Assembly: GCA_002415895.1 (NCBI GenBank)
Contig: DIAV01000142.1
Location: 6,819-18,156, forward strand
Reading direction: 5' to 3'
DNA: 11,338 nt
Source of the DNA: Anaerolineales bacterium UBA5069
GTDB taxonomy: Bacteria; Chloroflexota; Anaerolineae; Caldilineales; Caldilineaceae
The stretch's first letter is position 1, and each line of letters starts with the position of its first letter. This document shows positions 1-5,624 of the stretch, one piece after another. Below the pieces are notes generated by a model. That model did no database searches, was not told the origin of the DNA, and worked only from the letters and a program-made list of their open reading frames with translations. Position numbers and translations under genes: made by a program.

Positions 1-233
1 TGGCAGCGCACGTGGGTGAGGATTTTGCTCTTGAGGCCGAGCGCAGTAATGCGCCTAAGGTCGGCAAGCGATTGGGGGCTGGCAGCGGGTGATGTGAGTT
101 CGAGGTATTCCACGCCAAACGCATCCAGCAGGCGCGCGATTTCCACCTTCTGATCGCTTGTGAAGAAAGCATTGGCGAACTGTTCGCCTTCGCGCAACGT
201 GGATTCAATGATGGAAAAGTTGTCAAGGCTCAT
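1..233 (-). CDS. lysS: homocitrate synthase, N-terminal part (runs off window)
   Basis: Only the first 77 codons lie inside the window. The protein would condense 2-oxoglutarate with acetyl-CoA to homocitrate, the first step of the alpha-aminoadipate route to lysine. The segment [17 protein letters not shown] (residues 8-24) is the signature of the LYS20/Thermus homocitrate synthase branch of the DRE-TIM metallolyases, with E10 at the metal-ligand position and R14 as the catalytic arginine. [11 protein letters not shown] and a C-terminal LTHVRC segment also fit this branch better than 2-isopropylmalate synthase. The ATG at 233..231 has an AGGAG Shine-Dalgarno (245..241) 7 nt upstream. A promoter, a lysine-codon leader ORF and a terminator lie upstream on the same strand, which supports the lysine assignment. 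The family is clear. The exact substrate is inferred, because a nitrogenase-type homocitrate synthase (NifV) or an isopropylmalate synthase paralogue cannot be fully excluded from 77 residues. Confidence 0.85.
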   Translation of the reverse strand, partial: MSLDNFSIIESTLREGEQFANAFFTSDQKVEIARLLDAFGVEYLELTSPAASPQSLADLRRITALGLKSKILTHVRC

Positions 234-314
234 GGCAAGGCTCCTGGTCGACAAAAATCACGGTGGCAGGTGAACGTCTGACTGCCGATGCTGCGTCGCT
301 GCAGGAGCCGCCAT

Positions 315-365
315 TGGCTGACATCGGAACTGCATGGCTGACAGGTTGGACGATACGTGGCTGAC
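315..365. repeat. three direct TGGCTGAC repeats in the lysS leader
   Basis: TGGCTGAC occurs exactly at 315-322, 335-342 and 358-365 (start-to-start 20 and 23 bp). A degenerate copy, GTCTGAC, lies at 276-282. All lie between the leader terminator and the homocitrate synthase start. The regular spacing of about two helical turns suggests a possible protein-binding array or RNA element. No function is assigned. Confidence 0.45.
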
Positions 366-393
366 GTAAAGGACTGGACGACGGAAAGTGGGC

Positions 394-428
394 AAATAAA
401 AACCGGCCCATCCGTCTGGATGGCCGGT
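394..428 (-). terminator. intrinsic terminator in the lysS leader (attenuator)
   Basis: On the minus strand the arm ACCGGCCATCC (428..418), a 4-nt loop AGAC and the arm GGATGGGCCGGT (413..402, one bulged G) form an 11-bp stem. It is followed by TTTTTATTT. The hairpin sits between the lysS promoter and the lysS start, and just after a lysine-rich leader ORF, so it would stop transcription before the gene unless an alternative structure forms. Confidence 0.85.
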
Positions 429-458
429 GGCTTTGTCTCAACAGTGAGCAAGCGCCGT

Positions 459-527
459 CTACCAGACTGCTGGTCCGGGTGTCTGCTTCTTGCTCTTCTT
501 GTTTGCGCCGCCAAGCGGATTGAACAT
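459..527 (-). CDS. candidate lysine leader peptide, 22 aa
   Basis: This short minus-strand ORF starts ATG at 527 and stops TAG at 461..459. It begins MFNPLGGANKKSKKQ and ends GPAVW. Codons 10, 11, 13 and 14 are all lysine AAG (500..495 and 491..486). A GAGG motif (540..537) lies 9 nt before the ATG, and the predicted transcription start (about 566) lies about 40 nt before it. A terminator hairpin begins 31 nt after the stop, and a homocitrate synthase gene follows. This is the arrangement of attenuator leader peptides such as those of trp and his operons, where ribosome stalling at cognate codons blocks the terminator. The ORF and its codons are seen directly; the regulatory role is inferred. 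Confidence 0.6.
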   Translation of the reverse strand: MFNPLGGANKKSKKQTPGPAVW

Positions 528-572
528 GCAGAGTGGCCTCAAAAACGCGCTGGTGTGAAAAACGCTGCGAGG

Positions 573-601
573 ATAATAGCAAGGGCGCGTGTGCATGTCA
601 A
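573..601 (-). promoter_or_regulatory. sigma70-type promoter of the lysS leader
   Basis: A consensus -35 TTGACA (601..596) and a near-consensus -10 TATTAT (578..573) are separated by exactly 17 bp on the minus strand. Transcription would start near 566, upstream of the leader ORF. Confidence 0.85.
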
Positions 602-703
602 ATCGGCTTTTGCGGCAATGAGAGCATGACATGCGCGCGCCGCGTCCGCAGGTACGGCAACGAGCGGTACACCGCCGCGACGCGCTTTTGCTCGATGCCC
701 AAT

Positions 704-2281
704 TCAGGCTGCCGACGCCTCGTCTTCGGCAGCTGCACCATCTGCAGCTTCATCCTCGACGGACTCTTGAAGCTCTGGTTCAGCATGTGCTGCGGCCCCA
801 ACCTTGGCACTCTCCTCAGCCACGGCCTCCGGCTGGTGCTCAACGGCGTCCATCTCGTCAGTTTCATCATCGCGCCGAATTGTAGAGTCGGCCCCCTGCT
901 CGGCGTAGTTGCGCGGCGTGCTCCACTCCACATCGGTGGGCAGATCACGCGCCACAAACTCTTCTACAGTCTCCTCGGAGACGGCGCTCTCGGCATCCAC
1001 AGGATGCAGCGGCCAATGACTGCGCACAGAACCCAGCAGCGGCAAGTCCTCCAGTTCGCGCACAGGCTCATCGTCGCCCTGCGCGGCTGTCCCATCGTCT
1101 GCAACATGCATAGCGTCCACGTCAGCCGCTTCTTCACCGGCTGCCGGCACAGAGAGCGGCGCATCCTGGGCACGGCCATTTTCCAGCATAATCTCGGCAG
1201 TCTCGGCTATGGGCGGCGCGGGCAGCATTTCCACAGCAGGCGACTGCGGCAGCGCCTTCAGTTGCGTGTAGAGCGCGGCCAGCACGGGGGCGGCATCCTC
1301 GGGCGCAAGCGCGCGCCGAATTGAAGTCTCGCTCGTCTCCCAAAGTCGCTTGAGCGCCGTATAATCCCATTCGGCAGTCACAACACCCTCGCTCTGCGCG
1401 CTCCCCATCTCCACAAGCACGCCGTTATACTTGGGCGTCAATTCCTGCGGTGCAAGAATAGCCGAACGCCCCATGTAGGGGTCAGCCCCTTTGCGCAGCG
1501 GGTTTGCACCCACTACAAAACTCGCTGCGGCGTACAACTGATTGTCCTGCATACGCGCCAGGACGCCGGCGCGCAGCTTGTGATAGGAAGCCGCGTTGGG
1601 GCACGCGCCCTGCAACAGGATCATCTCGGCGTTCTGGTAGGCCAGCACACGACCGACTTCGGGGTAGAGCACATCGCTGCCCAAAAGCAGTCCCACGCGT
1701 CCCACCTCGGTGGAAATCGCGCGCCAGCCAACGCCCTTTGCCACGCGTGCTTCATCCTCCATGGCCCCCAGCACCTTGGCCTGTGTGCCCAGGAGTTCGC
1801 CCCCGGGGCCAAAGATGGCGCTCAGATTGCGGAGGACAGAGCCGTTTTCGCCGCCGGCAGGATCGGGCAGCCACGCACTGGGTGCGACAATTGTCACCCC
1901 CTGGGCGCGGGCCAGGCCGCCAAAAAGATCGGCGTAAGCCTCCCACATGCGCTGCGGTTCAACGTCCAGCAGGCCCGCTGTGGCTGCGCCCAGGTCGGCC
2001 TTGAGCGCCTGCGCGAGCCAGCCCGCCGCCTTCCCGCTCACCTTGTCCCACGCGCCCGCGCTGCGCTTGCGCCCCACTTCAGCACGACGCAACAGGTTTG
2101 TGCGCGCGTCCCCCAGCAGAAGCGGCGCAAGCATGAGCCCAGCCATTTCGGGGAAGAGGATCAGGCGCGCGCGCTTGGCCTCTGCCGCACGCAGAAAACG
2201 GCGCAGGTCATCGCGGTAATCATCCAGTGAGGCGTGCATGCGCATTTGCATTTGCACGCATGCAATTGTGAACTTGTCCAT
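704..2281 (-). CDS. nitrilase-fold protein lacking the catalytic cysteine, with acidic C-terminal tail
   Basis: This 525-residue protein has a carbon-nitrogen hydrolase (nitrilase superfamily) domain in residues 1-330. Family landmarks are FTIACVQMQ at the N-terminus, LILFPEMAG with the catalytic Glu at E45, GTQAKVLGAMEDE with the catalytic Lys at K169, and RMQDNQLYAAASFVVGAN. The nucleophile elbow, usually G-L-L-I-C-Y-D, reads GLLLGSDVLYPE here, so the catalytic Cys position is Gly201. The protein is therefore probably a pseudoenzyme or a binding protein. Residues 350-525 form an Ala/Glu/Asp-rich low-complexity acidic tail absent from ordinary nitrilases. I chose the ATG at 2281 because family homology begins there and AGGTGG lies 10 nt upstream; an in-frame ATG at 2347 would add 22 poorly conserved residues. 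The gene lies 162 bp after the DUF1295 gene and may have its own promoter. The substrate or partner is unknown. Confidence 0.85.
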   Translation of the reverse strand: MDKFTIACVQMQMRMHASLDDYRDDLRRFLRAAEAKRARLILFPEMAGLMLAPLLLGDARTNLLRRAEVGRKRSAGAWDKVSGKAAGWLAQALKADLGAATAGLLDVEPQRMWEAYADLFGGLARAQGVTIVAPSAWLPDPAGGENGSVLRNLSAIFGPGGELLGTQAKVLGAMEDEARVAKGVGWRAISTEVGRVGLLLGSDVLYPEVGRVLAYQNAEMILLQGACPNAASYHKLRAGVLARMQDNQLYAAASFVVGANPLRKGADPYMGRSAILAPQELTPKYNGVLVEMGSAQSEGVVTAEWDYTALKRLWETSETSIRRALAPEDAAPVLAALYTQLKALPQSPAVEMLPAPPIAETAEIMLENGRAQDAPLSVPAAGEEAADVDAMHVADDGTAAQGDDEPVRELEDLPLLGSVRSHWPLHPVDAESAVSEETVEEFVARDLPTDVEWSTPRNYAEQGADSTIRRDDETDEMDAVEHQPEAVAEESAKVGAAAHAEPELQESVEDEAADGAAAEDEASAA

Positions 2282-2302
2282 GAGCAGAAAACCACCTTGT
2301 GC

Positions 2303-2326
2303 CAGGCGCACCCCTGGGTGCGCCTG
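2303..2326. promoter_or_regulatory. hairpin in the 5' untranslated region of the nitrilase-like gene
   Basis: A perfect inverted repeat, CAGGCGCACC with GGTGCGCCTG (10-bp stem, 4-nt loop), lies between the putative promoter and the Shine-Dalgarno of the nitrilase-like gene. On the minus strand it is followed by the ribosome binding site, not by a T run. An RNA-stability or translation-control hairpin fits better than a terminator. Confidence 0.5.
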
Positions 2327-2347
2327 TTGTTGTCCATGCAGAGGCAA

Positions 2348-2356
2348 AGTCTACCA
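2348..2356 (-). promoter_or_regulatory. extended -10 promoter candidate for the nitrilase-like gene
   Basis: The minus strand reads TGGTAGACT (2356..2348), an extended -10 identical to that of the tRNA-Glu promoter in this window. No good -35 sits at 17 bp; TTGGCA lies at a 19-bp spacing. Transcription would start near 2341, about 60 nt before the start codon. Confidence 0.45.
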
Positions 2357-2443
2357 TAGGGGCGCGCGGCCATGCCAACGCGGGCCATTTCAGGGGTGAA
2401 CGCACTACACATGCGCCTGTCGCACTCTCAGTACGGCACAGCG

Positions 2444-3283
2444 TCAGCCCAGGTAGACACGCAGGTTGCGCAGCGTGTAGACGGGCACAAAGGGGAAAAC
2501 AACCGGCGTTGTGCGCGCGTAACGTTGATAATCCGCCTGGCTGCCATAGCGCGCATCCTGCGCGAGCTCAATGCGGCGCGTGGAACCCAGCATAATCAGA
2601 ATGAGGCAGGTAACGCCGGTCAGGCTCAGCAGCCACGGGCCAGGCAGCAAATAGAAACCAATCCCCGCAATGAAATTGCCCACCCAAAAGAGCATCTCGC
2701 CCAGGTAGTTGGGGCAACGCACCCAGCTGTAGAGTCCTGTTTGCACAAACGCACGGGGCGCACGCGCCTTTGCCGCGGACTTCTGTGCATCAGCCACGGC
2801 CTCAAGCAGCAGGCCGCCCGCCATAATCAGCACACCCAGTGCCTGCACCGCCTGCGCCCACACCGGCAGCGGCGCGCGCCCAATCCCGGCAAAGAGGCTG
2901 GGCGCAAAGAGCGCCACGTAGAGCAGCGCCACCGTCACCCAGATCGCGCAGCGCACGCCAAAGTTCAACCCCGCCGAGGCTCCATGCATGGACTCCGCCT
3001 GCTCACGATAGCTCTGCTGCCGCCACTCGCGCTGCACAAGAAAAATGCCCAGCCGCAAACCCCAAACCAGCAGCAACGCATTTTGTGCAAGCGCTAGCCA
3101 ACTCAACTGTTCCCACGCAACAATCACCAGTGCAACAACCATCGCGGCAATCGAAAACGCATAGCCTATGCTAATGAAGTAGACCATGCGATAGAAGCCA
3201 ATCGATGAGACCACCAGCGCAATGGCCATCAGCAGCCCCAGCATCTGCCAGGGCATCCCGCCCCACCCAATCACTGCGCTCAC
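2444..3283 (-). CDS. DUF1295 / steroid 5-alpha-reductase-like membrane protein
   Basis: This 279-residue protein consists largely of hydrophobic segments, about six or seven, and belongs to the DUF1295 (3-oxo-5-alpha-steroid 4-dehydrogenase-like) family. The diagnostic C-terminal block is FVQTGLYSWVRCPNYLGEML (about residues 182-201), matching the family's G-L-(W/Y)-x-x-x-R-x-P-N-Y-x-G-E pattern, which binds NADPH in characterised reductases. The substrate in bacteria is not known. Translation starts at GTG 3283..3281, overlapping the marR stop as GTGA, with a GAGGA ribosome binding site 7 nt upstream. The gene is therefore likely co-transcribed and translationally coupled with marR. No clear terminator follows it. 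Confidence 0.85.
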   Translation of the reverse strand: MSAVIGWGGMPWQMLGLLMAIALVVSSIGFYRMVYFISIGYAFSIAAMVVALVIVAWEQLSWLALAQNALLLVWGLRLGIFLVQREWRQQSYREQAESMHGASAGLNFGVRCAIWVTVALLYVALFAPSLFAGIGRAPLPVWAQAVQALGVLIMAGGLLLEAVADAQKSAAKARAPRAFVQTGLYSWVRCPNYLGEMLFWVGNFIAGIGFYLLPGPWLLSLTGVTCLILIMLGSTRRIELAQDARYGSQADYQRYARTTPVVFPFVPVYTLRNLRVYLG

Positions 3284-3798
3284 GCCGGTTCCTCACGCGT
3301 ATGGCTAAATGGCCCCTGATTGCTCTTGCCTGGCAGCGCATCCGGCGTCATGGTTGTTTCACTGTGTATGTTAGCCGTCGCATTGCTGAGCAATTCAAGC
3401 GCCTCGGATACAAGCATGCGCTTGCGCGCCGGAACCCCTTCCACAATCTGCGCGAGCCAAGCGTTGCGCTGCGTGTTGCTCGCTTCAACCAGTATGCGCC
3501 CTTGTTCTGTCAGGTGCACTTCGCGCACACGCCGGTCGCTGACCGCGGGCTGCCGCACAACCAACCCCTCCTGCACAAGGCGCTCCACCATTTGGCTGGC
3601 GCCTGCAGGGGAAATCTGCATGATTTCGGCAAAAGCCGTCACTTCGTGCGGCCCATGATGATAAAGCCCTGTAAGAACTGTGAGTTGCAGCATGGATATG
3701 CCGCTGGAACGCGCATACTTGTTGAACTCGTGCATCGACGCCTGCATGAAGACAGACGACCACTCTGTAAATAGCTCTATGACGTTGCGCTGCTCCAT
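3280..3798 (-). CDS. MarR-family transcriptional regulator
   Basis: This 172-residue protein has a MarR winged helix-turn-helix in residues about 36-105. The recognition helix is around SPAGASQMVERLVQEGLV (63-80), followed by the wing with the typical SDRR motif (87-90) and LTEQGR (96-101). MarR dimers usually repress neighbouring efflux genes and release DNA on binding small ligands. I chose the ATG at 3798..3796 because GGAGG lies 7 nt upstream; an in-frame ATG at 3813 lacks a comparable site. The gene is divergent from an MFS efflux-type transporter across a 129-bp gap with overlapping -10 elements, so repression of both itself and the transporter is likely. The C-terminal 30 residues are a poorly structured extension. 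Its last codons overlap the DUF1295 start. Confidence 0.9.
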   Translation of the reverse strand: MEQRNVIELFTEWSSVFMQASMHEFNKYARSSGISMLQLTVLTGLYHHGPHEVTAFAEIMQISPAGASQMVERLVQEGLVVRQPAVSDRRVREVHLTEQGRILVEASNTQRNAWLAQIVEGVPARKRMLVSEALELLSNATANIHSETTMTPDALPGKSNQGPFSHTREEPA

Positions 3799-3840
3799 AC
3801 GCTCGCCTCCCATTCTGTCCCGCTCTGCCTGCCGCCCAAC

Positions 3841-3869
3841 TTGCTACGCACGGTTATGATAATTATACT
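3841..3869 (+). promoter_or_regulatory. MFS transporter promoter overlapping the marR promoter
   Basis: Plus strand: TTGCTA (3841-3846), a 17-bp spacer, then TATACT (3864-3869). On the minus strand a perfect TATAAT (3867..3862) for marR overlaps the same bases, without a good -35. The core ATAATTAT (3860-3867) is an 8-bp palindrome and a plausible MarR operator. Confidence 0.6.
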
Positions 3870-3907
3870 TCACACGCCTTTAATATCCTTTGTTCTGAGG
3901 GACGCGC

Positions 3908-3931
3908 ATGCGCGCCACATATCTCCATTGA
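3908..3931 (+). CDS. candidate 7-codon upstream ORF (MRATYLH) of the MFS gene
   Basis: An ATG at 3908 follows a strong GAGGGA site (3897-3902) with 5-nt spacing. The frame encodes MRATYLH and stops at TGA 3929-3931. This stop overlaps the inferred TTG start of the transporter (3928-3930). The transporter start itself has no Shine-Dalgarno, so translation may depend on re-initiation after this mini-ORF. Expression is inferred, not shown. Confidence 0.4.
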   Translation: MRATYLH

Positions 3932-5226
3932 ATACAACCACCGTTAGCCAGGGGCGCAACCTGGCAATCCTTTCGGCCACGCTGGTTATTGTCATGCTGG
4001 GCTTCGGCATTGCCATCCCCCTGACGCCCTTCTATGTGATCCACTTCAACGCCTCGGGCACCGCCCTGGGGTTGATGATGGCGCTCTATTCGCTCATGCA
4101 GTTCGTCTTTGCGCCCGTTTGGGGCCGCTTGTCGGACCGTGTGGGGCGCAAGCCTGTGCTGCTGATTGGCATTGTGGGCTTTGCACTCTCCTTTCTACTG
4201 CAAGGGCTGGCACAGAACCTCATCCAGTTCATGCTCGTACGCACACTGGCCGGCATCCTCTCCTCGGCAACGCTGCCCACAGCCATGGCCTATGTTGCCG
4301 ATACCACAACTGCCGAGAATCGCGCCAAGGGTGTAGGCATGCTGGGTGCGGCCATGGGTGTGGGCATGATCTTTGGCCCCATGCTGGGCGGCTTTCTCAC
4401 GCACGTCAACCCACAATTGCCCGCGTGGATTGGTTCGCTGCTGCAGGTCACAACAGACCCCTCAACCGGCCAGACAATCAATCTGTCGATCCCTTTCTTT
4501 GGAAGCGCGCTGCTGGCGCTGCTGGCCGTGCCCTTTGTCATCTTTATGCTCCCCGAATCGCTGCCCCCGCACAAGCGCGTGCGTCATGCTGTCAAGGGTG
4601 AGTCGCGCATGGGCTTATTGGTGGCCGCCGTAAAGGGACCCATGGGCTTGCTCTTTGTCCTGGCCTTCCTGCTGGCCTTTTCGCTGGCAATGATGGAGGC
4701 CGTACTTGCACTCTACGGCAAGGAGCGCTTTGTCATGGGGCCCTCGCAAATCGGGTTGCTCATGGGCGCGCTGGGCATCATCTCCGTCATCCAGCAGGGC
4801 GTCATGATCGGCCCCCTCACCAGGCGCTTTGGCGAGGAGCGCGTCATTCAGTGGGGCCTTGTAATTGGCATTCTGGGCTTTGCGGCCATGGCGCTGGCGC
4901 CTACGCGCACGCTCTTCATTGGAGCCACACTCTTCTTCAATGTGGGCAACATGCTGCTCCAGCCCAGCGTCACCTCGCTGATCTCCAGGCGTGCGCGCGA
5001 GGGGCAGGGGGCCGTTATGGGCATTAACCAATCGTTCCAGTCATTAGGGCGCGGCGTGGGACCGCTGTGGGCAGGCATGGCCTTTGATATCTACGCGACG
5101 CTGGCCTTCTGGACGGGCGCGCTGGTGCAGGCCATTGCGCTCATCTACACCCTGCGCGGCCTGATAACCACTGAGGTGGTCATTCCCCAGGAAACCACCC
5201 CGCAAGAGGCGAGTACGCAGGCATAG
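3928..5226 (+). CDS. MFS drug-efflux-type transporter (DHA1-like)
   Basis: This predicted 432-residue membrane protein of about 12 helices belongs to the major facilitator superfamily. Motif A appears as GRLSDRVGRKP (about residues 66-76), and the antiporter motif C as GAAMGVGMIFGPMLGG (about 140-155), which is typical of proton-coupled drug exporters. A MarR regulator lies divergently upstream, the common arrangement for inducible efflux. The frame stays open upstream to 3841, but the ATG at 3856 and the TTG at 3841 fall inside the promoter (TTGCTA-17-TATACT). The first usable in-frame start after the predicted transcription start is TTG 3928, which gives NTTTVSQGRNLAIL before the first helix. 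That start lacks its own ribosome binding site and overlaps the stop of a 7-codon ORF. The exported compound cannot be told from sequence. Confidence 0.88.
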   Translation: MNTTTVSQGRNLAILSATLVIVMLGFGIAIPLTPFYVIHFNASGTALGLMMALYSLMQFVFAPVWGRLSDRVGRKPVLLIGIVGFALSFLLQGLAQNLIQFMLVRTLAGILSSATLPTAMAYVADTTTAENRAKGVGMLGAAMGVGMIFGPMLGGFLTHVNPQLPAWIGSLLQVTTDPSTGQTINLSIPFFGSALLALLAVPFVIFMLPESLPPHKRVRHAVKGESRMGLLVAAVKGPMGLLFVLAFLLAFSLAMMEAVLALYGKERFVMGPSQIGLLMGALGIISVIQQGVMIGPLTRRFGEERVIQWGLVIGILGFAAMALAPTRTLFIGATLFFNVGNMLLQPSVTSLISRRAREGQGAVMGINQSFQSLGRGVGPLWAGMAFDIYATLAFWTGALVQAIALIYTLRGLITTEVVIPQETTPQEASTQA

Positions 5227-5304
5227 AGTCACAATCTCAACAGCAATTTCTTTGCGCCTTTCCGCCCTCATTCTCGTCTACGCGCCCCACAGCCTCGAAT
5301 GAAT

Positions 5305-5333
5305 TTGACGGTCTCCGCCACCTCTGGTAGACT
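5305..5333 (+). promoter_or_regulatory. promoter of tRNA-Glu
   Basis: TTGACG (5305-5310), a 17-bp spacer ending in TGG, and TAGACT (5328-5333) form a promoter with an extended -10. The predicted start near 5340 lies about 35 nt before the tRNA. Confidence 0.75.
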
Positions 5334-5374
5334 GGCGGACGCGGCGGAGAGCATGAGAGTTGACACGCCTCTGC

Positions 5375-5447
5375 GCCCCCATCGTCTAGAGGACCAGGAC
5401 ACGGCCCTTTCAAGGCCGCGACAGGGGTTCGAATCCCCTTGGGGGTA
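5375..5447 (+). tRNA. tRNA-Glu (anticodon TTC)
   Basis: This is a complete 73-nt cloverleaf. The acceptor arm GCCCCCA pairs with TGGGGGT, leaving a G-U first pair. The anticodon stem CGGCC/GGCCG encloses the loop CTTTCAA with anticodon TTC at 5409-5411. The T arm is AGGGG-TTCGAAT-CCCCT. The D region GTCTAGAGGACCAGGAC closely resembles bacterial tRNA-Glu. The CCA end is not encoded (ACAA follows the acceptor), so it must be added after transcription. The gene is monocistronic, with its own promoter and terminator. Confidence 0.97.
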
Positions 5448-5464
5448 CAACGGTCCTCAAAGCA

Positions 5465-5495
5465 GCCTCCACCGCTAGGGTGGGGGCTTCTTTGT
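5465..5495 (+). terminator. intrinsic terminator after tRNA-Glu
   Basis: GCCTCCACC (5465-5473) pairs with GGTGGGGGC (5479-5487) around a 5-nt loop and is followed by TTCTTTGT. It ends the tRNA transcript before the recO promoter. Confidence 0.85.
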
Positions 5496-5532
5496 GCCTG
5501 TGTGCAAAAGCACTTATGTCAAATCCAGCAGC

Positions 5533-5569
5533 GCGCTTTCTCGAGAAGAAAGCGCAAACGTGGTATAAT
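5533..5569 (+). promoter_or_regulatory. recO promoter with inverted repeat at the -35 position
   Basis: An extended -10 TGGTATAAT (5561-5569) lies about 55 bp before recO. No -35 hexamer is apparent. That position is flanked by a perfect 9-bp inverted repeat, GCGCTTTCT-CGAGA-AGAAAGCGC (5533-5555). The repeat could be an operator or activator site. It lacks a T tail and so is unlikely to be a terminator. Confidence 0.6.
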
Positions 5570-5624
5570 TAGCTTCGCAAGTCGTGCCGCGCCTGCACGT
5601 TCCTGTCACAGGATTCGCCACACC

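Noticed and set aside
233..527. T-box or lysine riboswitch upstream of lysS
   Set aside because: No TGGNACC antiterminator box and no recognisable L-box core were seen. The leader-peptide model explains the terminator better.
533..1324. Long plus-strand open frame (263 codons) opposite the nitrilase-like tail
   Set aside because: It is a shadow of the GC-rich, Ala/Glu-rich minus-strand tail. The product is Cys/His/Arg-rich with no recognisable domain.
2372..3097. Plus-strand open frame (241 codons) opposite the DUF1295 gene
   Set aside because: It lies antisense to a clear membrane-protein family gene, and its own product is a low-complexity Gln/Arg/His-rich sequence without a ribosome binding site.
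3841..3927. N-terminal extension of the MFS gene from TTG 3841 or ATG 3856
   Set aside because: Both codons lie within the predicted promoter and precede the likely transcription start, and neither has a Shine-Dalgarno.
5360..5388. TTGACA just before tRNA-Glu as a second promoter
   Set aside because: A -10 at the correct spacing would fall inside the tRNA gene, and the bases there do not match.
5439..5624. N-terminal extension of RecO back to 5439
   Set aside because: It would overlap the tRNA-Glu 3' end, its terminator and the recO promoter, and shows no RecO family similarity.
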